Below are positions 34,130 to 47,400 of a DNA stretch of 64,000 nt, one piece after another; the first letter of the stretch is position 1; the number at the start of each line of letters is the position of its first letter. The position numbers and the translations under genes were made by a program. Origin of the DNA: Capsaspora owczarzaki ATCC 30864. Its lineage: Eukaryota; Opisthokonta; Filasterea. Below the pieces are notes generated by a model. It was not told the origin of the DNA and ran no database searches. It saw nothing but the letters and a program-made list of their open reading frames with translations. The DNA lies in the NCBI RefSeq assembly GCF_000151315.2, contig NW_011887296.1:1636998-1700997 (forward strand), in the 5' to 3' direction.

Positions 34130-34735
34130 ACACGCGGCTGTGAATACCGTCTCTCTGTTTTGTGTGTCATTGATTTTTGTGCCTTTTTTTGTGTGTGTCT
34201 GTGTGAGTGGTTTGGTGTCGTGTGCCGCTATCCCTTTCACGCCGTTGTCATTTGTTTGATGTTTGTGCGTGAAGACGGAGGAAGCAAAAGACTGAAAAAA
34301 CAAAAGACCAACAAAAGCTCGGCGCTTGTTGTTGTTGAGGAGGGTGTTGCCAATTTGGTTGAGGAGCCAAGTTGGTGAATTTCGTCCTGCTTGATGATGA
34401 TGCAGTGTGTTGGGTTGCCATTTGCTTTATGTGTTTTTTTGGTCTCTTCCTTTGTTTGAATATAAGCATGCCTGTTGTTATCTCTTTTTCATTTTCAAGT
34501 TCGAGTTTCACCGCTGTTTTGTGGTTTCTTTGTTGCTGAACATTGTTTGGACGGAACGTGTACATTGAGCAGACAAAATCTAGACAGCAGCAGCACCAGT
34601 ATGCCACGAATATCGACAGCATGAAAGCGGGCCGACCACACCACACACAGACACAGACACACAAAAACAAGGAGAAACAACGGAAAAAAAAAAATCAAAA
34701 CAATTCCAAGACAAAGTCAAAGGCGCTTTGCCAAT
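34130..34735. other. Convergent 3' UTR region of myosin II and syntaxin-8
   Basis: No gene is seen. The stretch is rich in TG and CA words, including a CACACAGACACAGACACAC tract near 34640-34662, and lies between convergent stop codons. Confidence 0.4.
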
Positions 34736-36187
34736 TTAATTGGGCACGGCAGCCACGACGATAATGGCAATGATGAGCAAGCAAATAATGCAAAGCATGC
34801 CTAGCATTAGGAAGAAACAACAAGGAGCGAGTCAGTACAAGCGCAAGGATGGGTTTTGCAACTTGACGTGAGCACTCACCTCCAGTCTTGGCCTTCTCCG
34901 TAATTGTCATGACGTGCAGTGTTTCTTGCCGAAGCTTGCCGTGGGTGTGATCCATGCCGTCCTCAAGATCGTCCAGGAGTTCTGGGACAAGGAAAGAGTG
35001 TTGTGAGCAACAAAGAGACAATACGACTCATTTCCAGAAAAACCGCGCGAGAGCGTACGATTCTGCGAGTCGACTTCATCGCCGATGGCAACACCAATGT
35101 GCTTTTGGCGTGCAATGGCCGCTTGAAGCGCATCCAGGCCTCGGTCTTGGTCTGCGAGTGGAAGGAAAAAACCCAACAAAAAACCAAACAAAACAAAACA
35201 TAAAACCCAAACTCGTTGAGTATCAGCAGCCAGTCGCATCAAACAGGTACACTTGTGGCACTGTTGCGGCACGCACACAGCACGACGAATCGTACCTTGC
35301 ATGATTTGCTGCTGACGCGACAGCAGAGTGGCGTTGTCCAGGCCTTGCGTGTCTTCGCGCTCAACTGGAGCCGCACCTTGACCAAATGCCCTGCCTGGCG
35401 CACCATACAGCAGAGTGTCTCTGTCACATCAGCCAGAAAGCGCGTGGGGGGGGGGCGAAAAGAGGAAGAAAATGGGCTGAGTACAACAAACCTAGAAACA
35501 AAGAGCAACAGACATGCGGCAAGCACCCACCTGCTGGCCTCTGCTTGACCAGGTTCCATATTCTTGTTAAACATCGAGTTCAGCTGATCTCGGCGGCTGC
35601 GGAGCGCGCTGGTCAGTCCTTGCCGCCGCGAAAGCTCCTTGTCAGTGCTGTCAGAAGGAACAAAATGGAAACAAAAAGGAGAATTGAGGAAAGTGCGTCT
35701 GTGTCCCCTTCAGCAGTGAACAGAGCAACCAGAGCAACCATCTACCAAGAGAAACAAACACTACACAACAAACAAGAATGCATACATGGTGTATTGGCGA
35801 CCAGCCCTGTCCAGAGCTTGCTCGAGCGACGCGATCGAGGTCGTGAGCTGTCCGAGCTTGCGGCGGATGCCGCTGTTCAACTGTGGGGGAGTGTGATGGA
35901 TGTTGGTGAGGGCACATGCCGCAAAAGAGTGCATACAACATTCACATTGGCATTGCGTTAATGAAGCGCGCCTCCGCGACATAAAGTTACGTACGGTGGC
36001 TGCGTTGGTGCCTTGGCGAACAACCTTGTTGCGCTCGTTGATGTCTGCCATGATCTCGTCGGCAGCATGGGTGACGTTGTCATGGTCCAGCAACCTGGAT
36101 TCAAGCATCAAAAGTGAGCAACGAACGAGGATGAAAGTGAGTGGACGTTAGATTGACCAACTCCAGTTGAATGCGAGCAGCGTTGTC
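34736..36187 (-). CDS. STX8: Syntaxin-8-like Qc-SNARE
   Basis: Syntaxin-8 is a tail-anchored SNARE for late-endosome/vacuole fusion. Firm exons are 36094-35995, 35880-35786, 35647-35531, 35420-35296, 35151-35059, 34981-34880 and 34800-34736, all joined in phase. The N-terminal helical part contains DHDNVTHAADEIMADINERN and a three-helix-like region. A linker with APGRAFGQGAAPVE is followed by QQQIMQ. The SNARE motif runs DQDRGLDALQAAIARQKHIG, EVDSQNQLLDDLEDGMDHTH, with Gln at the ionic zero layer. A tail anchor, MLCIICLLIIAIIVVAAVPN, ends the protein. The first coding exon is uncertain. A segment encoding WDNAARIQLE (about 36162-36187) with a GTTGGT donor fits in phase, but no ATG is clear. 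Introns are very short (about 75-145 bases). Confidence 0.85.
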
Positions 36188-37589
36188 CCACACCCCACCT
36201 TCTCGTCCTTTCAACTACTTTCTTTCTTGTCTGAGAACCAAAGATTTGTTCGTTTTCGTTCGTTCGTTTCCAATGCATTTGCCTTTACGTCGTTCCACCT
36301 CCTGCCTTCACCCATCCAAACAAAGCAAGCCCTCGACGTTGCTTTTCGACCCGTGCCATCTTATGTTTGTTGTTGGTTTGTTGATGGTGATGGTGAGCGT
36401 GTGACTTGAGCGTTTCTATTGAGATTGATACTGCAGCAGTTCGTTCTTCCTCCTCCGCTTTCCCCGCTCCCCCTCCTCCGAAACGCCTCCGATCACGACT
36501 CTTGCATTTCTGTGTCTGTGTCTGTGTGGTCTGTGCCTGATCCCCCCCCCCCGCTTTCCCCTTCGACTTCAGCTTCCCTATGACCATTGCCTCGCTCTCT
36601 TCTGCTTGTTCTTCTTCTTCTTCGCCTTCATCCACTCTCGACAGCCTCGCTCTCTCTCTCTCTTCATCATCATCATCATCATCATCACCTCGCTTCATCA
36701 CTCTTTCGCTTTGTCGCAGCCTCGGAAGTCCGTCTTCGCGTGTGTCAAAGTCAGGCGCTTTTATTATTTTATTTTATTTTATTTTATTTTTCCATTGACT
36801 TTTCCATTGACTTTTTTTTCATTGACTTTTCCATTGACTTTTTTTTTTTTTGTTTTGTTTTTGTTCTCGTTTTCGTTTTGCTTTTGCTTTTGTTCAAACT
36901 CGGGTTTTTGGCTCTTGTTGAGGTTGAATGTCTGTGGTTGAGACAGCTCGGAGGGCGCGAGGAGAGGGGTTTCGGCGGAGGGGGACGAGAGGAAGGAAGG
37001 AAGGCGGAAAACTCAAAAAAAAAAGAAGAAAAAAAAAAGGAAAAGGCAAGGAAAAGGTAGTTGACGGGCGAATTTTAGTGAAGGTATCAGTAACGAGGAT
37101 ACGAAAATGAATCACTCGCGGATCAACAAAAGCCGAAAGCAAATTAGTGAGGCAAAATCCGTAGTACCAAGAATCCATCTTTGTGTTGCTCATGCTGATA
37201 TTGTCGTTATAGCCCGAGCTCATGAAATGAAAAAAGAAAAAAAAAAAAAAAACTCAGAAGAAAGAGTGGTCAAATCCAATAGAGTCGCATAGAACCAAAT
37301 CCAATTCACATCAAACCCATCGGAGTCGTTGGAGGAGGGTAACAGTGCTGGTGGCAGAAGAAAAACCCAAGATAATAAACCAAATCAACCAAGCAAACAA
37401 ACCAAAGCAACAAAAACAACACCTGTATTATTTTCATTCACGCCTTGGTTCTCCGGCACCAATTCACATCAAACCCATCGGAGTCATTGGAGGAGGGTAC
37501 CAGTGCTGGTGGCAGCAGAGAAACCAAGCAAGCAAACCAAATCAACCAAGCAAACAAAACAAAGCAACAAAAGTAAAGGAGAGCAAAAG
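36188..37589. other. Intergenic region between syntaxin-8 and the LRR receptor
   Basis: I see no convincing gene. The region holds a C run (about 36542-36551), TCA/ATC repeats near 36665-36690, and ATTTT repeats followed by CCATTGACTTTT units (about 36760-36850). A CCAATGCATTTGCC element lies at about 36269. There is also a direct repeat at 37301-37571 that is listed separately. Promoter and first-exon sequence of syntaxin-8 probably lies here. Confidence 0.35.
37301..37571. repeat. Direct repeat, two copies about 158 bases apart
   Basis: CCAATTCACATCAAACCCAT begins at 37301 and again at 37459. Each copy continues through CGGAGTC(G/A)TTGGAGGAGGGTA and a CAACCAAGCAAACAAA tail with a few substitutions. 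The repeat lies just 3' of the receptor gene's stop codon and has no visible coding role. Confidence 0.8.
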
Positions 37590-40500
37590 CTACTCGTCGG
37601 TGGGTGGGACCACGCCAACAACAGCAGCATAGTTCACAGCCTGGCCGTTATCATGCACCACAGGGCTCGTGCTGGAGGATGCCAGCGCCAAGTTTGCATA
37701 CGCGTCGGCGGTGGATGGGCTGACTGCTGCGGGAGCTGTTGACGCTGAAGTTGTGACAGCGTACTCGCTGCTATTCAAAGATGACCCGACGTCCTCATAC
37801 AACGGAGAGTGCAGAGAGGGCGAGGCATATGGAGCAGACGGAGCAAGCGCACCCCCATCTACCGGAACATAGGTGGTAGCATTGGTTTCGGGAGTGCCGT
37901 ACACTGTGTTGCCGCTGGTCACGACCATCGCATAGCTGGTCGGCGAGGTGGCCGTGACGGGCGCTTGAGAACGCGTTGCAAGAGTGGCAAGGTCTTCGTA
38001 ATGACTTTCGCCAGTTGCGACTGCTGCATACTCGGGCGATCCAACATCGTCATAGTGCGGGTCCAGAGTGCCAAAGCCCGGATTTCGCTCTTCGACGGTC
38101 GCATACGAGTCTTGAGCTTCAATGGGACCTTGCTTCGGGGCACCGGTGGGCTTGGCGGGCTTGGCGCGGGATGCGTTCATGCGTCTCTTGCGACGGACCA
38201 AGGCAACCACGACCAGAATCAATAGCATGGTGCCAGCGACCGCGCAGACAATGATCAGAATGGAGGAGCTATCCTTGTCGTCCGCTGACGCCTTGATCGA
38301 GGCGCGTAGCGTGGTCGTAGCCGGGGCAGAGGGGAGGGAAGCACTCGCAGAAGGAACGCTCCCTGGTGCAGTGGACGAGGTAGCGTCGACAGACTCGGCA
38401 AGCATCGAAGCCACGGAGGCCACGGAAGCAGCAGAAGCAGCGGAAACGGCCGAGCCTGCAGAGACGACAGAAGCGACAGAAGCAGCAACAATAACAGAGT
38501 TTGCTGAAACGCCCGAAGCCACAGAGGCCACAGAAGCAGCAGAAGCAACAAAGTCAGCGGACGAGGCGGAAAGGGCAGAGGCCGCAGACGCGACCGAGGC
38601 GACAGACTCCATGGACCCCACAGAAGCAGCAGAAGCAGCAGAAGCAGAAGAAGCCGAAGCGACAGACTCCTCAGACGCCGCGGAAGCAGCGGAAACAACC
38701 GAAGCCGAAGAGACAGAAAACGCAGAAACAAAAGCAGCGGAGACGGCCGATTGAACTGACGCAGCAGAGATGGTCGATTCCGAGGTTGAGATGCATGTTT
38801 GGTCCGAAAGAGCGTAGCCGTCATAGCACTGAGTGCACGTAGAGTTCGAGCAGTACAGGCAGTAATTTGCACAACATCCAGCAGGACCGGGACCCCAGCA
38901 CGTTGCACAGGCTGCATCACAAGCTGGACTCGTTTTCGGTTAGATAACACCGCTCTTACGAGTTTGACGCAAAGTACGAGTCAACTTACGGATTGGAGAG
39001 GCTGCGGTGCCGTAAGTGCTCGGGGGCGCTCGTGTGTTGCCACCAAAGGTATAGTTGTTAGGCGTCAGAGAGTAGGATGTCAAAGTTATCCCGAGGAAAA
39101 GACCGGGAGGAAGCGTCGTGGCCGCCATTGAATAAAAGATCCTGATGCTCAAGAAGGTTAGCTCCACGATCCAGACTACCAAAGCAGCGACATTGACACG
39201 TCATTCACCGTACAGCGCTTTGAGTGTAGGTGGGAAGAACTGCGGTGGGATTTCTGTCAATTTGGCACCGGTCATCGAACTGGTTTGGCGCGCACGAGCA
39301 AGTTCAAATTAGTACACCAGTTGCTTGCGTAGTCAACGCTCGATTCCAGTCCATATTGCTTACATCGACGTGAAAGCATTCAGACCAGAGAACAGGTTGG
39401 CAGGGACTTGCACCAGGTTGATGCACGACATTAAGCTGCTGCTCAGTTCAAAGCACCATTGCCAAACCAAAACGAAAAAGTATGAGCAAAGCAAACAGAT
39501 TCGACAGGAATACTCATCAACCGTTTGTAAGCATTTGAACGCACAATGTCTTGAGCGATGTCAAAGGGGACAATACTCCCGCAGGAATGCTGGTGCCGAG
39601 CCAATTGTGGGCGTAGCTATTGACAAACGCAATATCGAGCAAAAATGAGCAAACCAGCCAATGGCAAACATGAATGCAGCGGGTACCAGTCGTTCGAGCA
39701 AACCAGCCAATGGCAAACATGAATGCAGCAGGTACCAGTCGTAACAAGTTCACCTACAGGTATGTCAGTTGCGAGAGGCCATTAAAAGTCCCGGCAGACA
39801 TCTGCAGGCGAACTGCAGCCGGCAGTGATCTATCGCGGTAAACTAGGGTGAGTCACAAGCGGTACGTGGAACGGCACTCTCAAGCAAAAGAGGAAAACGG
39901 AACGTACAGCGATTTCAAGTTTGTCAGGCCAACAAACGCATTGTCAGGCAACGATGTGAACGCCGCTGCAGTTGCAAAACTCCTGCCAACAAATGGTGAG
40001 AAAAACAAAACATCGCTGTCAGCTAGACTCGACCTTGCTTTTTGAAGCCAGAGCCGCGGCGGATGAGCTTACAACGATGTCAGTTTAGTCAAGCCAAACG
40101 AAGCGAAAGCGTTTGATGCAATCGTAGTCAGCACCGGACTTCCGATTTGCCTGCAAGTTCATTGCTTGGTGAGATGAGAGCATGAAAAACACACTCCCAT
40201 TGATCCAGCACAATAGTTATGCTGTGACTTACAAGTACGTCAAGTTTGGAAGCGAAGTGAGGTCGAGTGCTGAGATACTCGAGTATCCACCAGGGATCGC
40301 CCTGCGATGCGACATCCAGCTAGGTAGTTAGTGGTGGTCTCTCAATATGATTGCAAAAGGCAGCTCGAGTATGGATGGTTACAGCGCGTTTAATCCAGAG
40401 ATATCGTTCAGAGCGGAGGCCGTAAGCGAAGTGTACGTCCCGGTCAGAGTGCTGAGCGTGAAACAACACAAACGACAACGACAAGATGAGCGGAGAGACT

Positions 40501-41524
40501 CGAAGCCTCACTCTACTTGTAGGTCTCACAAAATTCGACAACGTACAATTGTGTAAGCAAGTTCAACCCAGCAAAGGACGATGCACCGACGCTCGAAACG
40601 GTTATCAATGACCTATTATTGCAGCCGATCAAAGTCAGCTACGAGGAATGTTTGGTTTTGGTAGAATGTGCAACAGCAACGCTCGACGAACAATGTCAAA
40701 AGGCTGCCGCCAAAGCCGGCAAACATGTTTGCTGACAGCGCCTTCACGCTGGGGTAGCTGATTAGTCTATTCTCTCCCCCCCACACACACAAAAAAATCA
40801 CACCAATCAAAATGTGAGAACACCAGACAGAGTCTACTTGATGGTCGAGGGTACGCACAGTGATTTGATCCCAGTACTGCTGGCACCAGTGAACATGTCT
40901 GCGGTTAGTGTAACTGTGTTTTGGAGAGACATCGATCTACCAACAGGGATGCAGCTCCAGATTAGTTCCTGCTTGCGTGGTACTGCATCACCGAAGACGA
41001 CACGCGCAAATTCTGCGTAGTTACAAAGTTGAGATGGCCCCAGTTCCCGCCAATGCTCCAGCGGCGATCGAGCTGAGAGTTGGCAGGGATCTGTTTATAC
41101 ATTGAACGATGAGTTTCCGAGCATGAGACAAACACTGCAATTGACTCACAAGGTTGTGAGAGCGTTGCATCCTGCGAATGCGTTTGCCGACAGACTGGTA
41201 AAAGTCGCAGCGTTCAGGTAGCTGACATTGTGATTGTTGCCATTGTATCGTTGTGGTGACATGGGGCGGGGGTGATGTGAGATGAGGATGACATCCAAAG
41301 TTGACAATCGAACAATCCGAAATTTTCACTTACGCGCTCATGACGGTCGTCGTGAGTGTTGGCTGCACCGTCAAACCATAACAACTAGTGATATATGTAA
41401 CAGGAGTGGACATGCAGCTGCATCCGCCGTCGCATGCATCGAGCGCGGAAGTATTGCTAGGGCTGAGAATCGCGAGAAGGAGCGCTGTCGCAAGCACTCC
41501 ATCAAAGAATCTCTGCAAAATCAT
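37590..41524 (-). CDS. LRR transmembrane receptor with a Cys-rich module and a tyrosine-motif cytoplasmic tail
   Basis: Exon 1 (41524-41334) encodes a signal peptide (VLATALLLAILSPSNTSALD) and a small Cys cluster. Thirteen short exons follow between 41221 and about 39200. All are about 66-78 bases and in phase 2, and each encodes one LRR of the SIxxNAFxGLTxLTxL type. A transition exon (39141-38990) comes next. The last exon (38923-37590) encodes a Cys-rich knot (CDAACATCWGPGPAGCC, then CLYCSNSTCTQCYDGYALSD) and a long stalk of Ser-Val-Ala-Ser-Ala-Ala repeats. A transmembrane helix follows (ILIIVCAVAGTMLLILVVVA then LVRRKRR). The cytoplasmic tail is about 200 residues and has about a dozen spaced tyrosines: SYATVE, HYDDVG, EYAAVA, SHYEDL, TSYAMV, TTYVPV, LYEDVG, EYAVTT, AYANLA, VNYAAV. 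Several fit ITIM or ITSM-like SH2-ligand patterns. No kinase domain is present, so it should signal through separate tyrosine kinases. The ligand is unknown. Confidence 0.78.
39647..39741. repeat. Tandem 49-base duplication in a receptor intron
   Basis: GAGCAAACCAGCCAATGGCA begins at 39647 and again at 39696. The two copies extend through CAGC(G/A)GGTACCAGTCGT and differ at very few bases. They lie in the intron between two LRR exons. Confidence 0.85.
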
Positions 41525-42952
41525 AAACAAAAAAAAAATAAAAAAAAAATAAAAAAATATTGAGTTTCAATTGAGTTTTCAAAAGGTGATTCACGCGGCA
41601 GGCAGGCAGGCAGGCAAAGTGCCGAGTGTGGGCAAATCAGACAAGGAAACAACCACAACAACAACAAAAAAAAAAAAAAAAAAAAAAAGCGCCAGATAAA
41701 ATCATAAACAGCAACAAAGATCATCATCTGGACGATGTTCTCGTGAGTGAGTGAGTGAGTGAGTGCGTGAGTTGGTGCGCGTCTTGACTGCGGCATCGGA
41801 TCAAAACAAACGCCATTGTACGACTTTGCCCCGCTTTCTCCCGCCCTCGAGTCCCACGACGAGCAACCGGAGCTGCGACATAATTCCATTTGAGCGGTAC
41901 TAGTCGTCGTACTTCTACTGGGAGTTGCGAGTTTTTTGGGGGATTGGGACAGCGTTGGATGGAGGCGAGTGATGATTGTTGTTTGTCTGCCGACACAAGT
42001 TGAATAGAGTCGCGACTCATCGCTCAACCCTTATCGTCACAACATCTCCCTTCTGCTAGCTTCCGATTGGGTTTAGCTTATGAGTAGCAGGGTTTTTTTT
42101 TGCGCTCTTGAGTCTGTGCTGCGGATGTGAAGCCGGGGCAGTGCGGCAGTGCGGCGCATAGCGGCAGAAGAGCGGGGCACGGGATTGCGGTTTGTTTTTA
42201 GTTTCTCACGTTTGGCACCGCTTTTTGAAAAGCACGCAGAGGAAAAGGGTCAAAGGGGTGGGACTTGCTGGAGAAGAGTATGAGGTGGAAGGGGGTTGTC
42301 TTTGAAATAGTGTGGGCAGAAGGAGGGAAGAGAGAGAGAGAGGCAGGGATGAAAGAGAGGGGGGGGGGGGAGAGCAGCATAGAAATACCATTGCAATAAG
42401 CCGTCAGAACAAAAACAAAAACAGACTGATTTCGCATCTTTTCCATTTCCAATCACTCTCACTTCCCGCTTCTCACTCGCGGCTCACTCTTGGCTCTTTA
42501 TTTTGGTTCAAATCAGAGCAACCTCAAGCACTACTGATGGTGTGATTTTGTGATGTGGGACGGACAGCGAACGAGACTCGAAAGACAAACGAGAGCTGAA
42601 ACAGCGAGTTGGCGGTTGGTTGAAAAAGCAACCAAACAAAACAAAACAAAACGGAGCAGTGCGCGTGGCTGGCGTGTGGCGACCTTCCACCTTCCTCGTT
42701 TTCATGGCCAATCGCGCTTCAGTAGAGTTTCACAGAGACCAACTGTGATCACTCCATACGCTTGAGATTGTTTTCGGGTTTGGCAAGTGGGGTCGGTGAA
42801 TCGAGTGGCCGTCAGCGGCCACCACGCTACTCCCACAGAAATCTCGTCACTTCTCGCCACGACTTACTCTGTTTGACTGGTCGAACAAGCTCCGAATAAT
42901 TTGTGACAATATGATCTGACTGGATGGAGCACTGAACGAGTCGTGTTACATG

Positions 42953-42995
<43 letters not shown>

Positions 42996-43133
42996 GGGGG
43001 GGGGGGTAGGAACTAACATTGTGCGCGAGTGAGTCGCAGTATCCGGCTTTCCTTGGGTTTTAGCCATTCTTTCCTCCATACCACCGGCGTTCAGTCTTTT
43101 TTTTTTTTTTTTTCCATTTTTTTCATTTTCCTC
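41525..43133. other. Shared upstream region of the LRR receptor and SRP68 genes
   Basis: Two genes diverge from this 1.6-kb stretch and no gene within it is convincing. It holds A/T runs next to the receptor start (41530-41560), an A run (about 41666-41688), a GTGA repeat (about 41743-41771), a G run (about 42359-42371) and a T run of about 40 bases abutting a G run (about 42954-43006). A second T run lies 20 bases before the SRP68 start. Confidence 0.35.
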
Positions 43134-46974
<3,841 letters not shown>

Positions 46975-47400
46975 CTGTCACTTTTTCCTCTCCAATCATG
47001 CTGTTCAGTTTTGCCCGACTTTTCTCGGCCTTTGCTGTTCTCTTTGAGGTTCCGAGCTTGAATACTTTTCGCTCGTCATTGCTGTGCTGTTTTGTCCTAT
47101 TGATGGCTCGGCTGTAATTTTCTTTTCTGAATGCACCATTTTGACATTTCCAGTGATGTTTCGGTTTCAGTCGGTTGGCTTTCGTCTTGTCAGGTAGCGT
47201 GTATCCGTGCGAACGAGTCCCAGCTGTATCCTGCATGTCCGACTGCGTTGCTGTCCAGTCAGACAGTGAACTGCAAATACAGCAATGAAATCCAATTGAA
47301 CTTGTGAGTTCAGTTCTGTCTGAGCAACTTTTATTTGTTTTTGTTTTTGTTTGTTTGCTGTTTCTGTTTGTTGTTGCCTTCCCCACTTGTTTTCTCAGAC
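46975..47400. other. Intergenic region between SRP68 and the METTL15-like gene
   Basis: No gene is seen. It should contain the SRP68 3' UTR and the promoter of the next gene, which is on the same strand. The last 70 bases are T/G-rich. Confidence 0.4.

Noticed and set aside
28616-34303. Minus-strand 1895-codon open frame
   Set aside because: It is the exact antisense of the myosin II gene, Leu-rich and without domains. It results from codon bias in the sense gene.
37593-38200. Classical ITAM in the receptor tail
   Set aside because: No YxxL/I pair with 6-8 residue spacing was found. The motifs fit single ITIM/ITSM-like or general SH2 sites instead.
41521-42027. Minus-strand open frame of 168 codons upstream of the LRR receptor
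   Set aside because: Dominated by translated simple repeats (Thr-His-Ala-Leu and Phe runs). It more likely lies in promoter or leader DNA.
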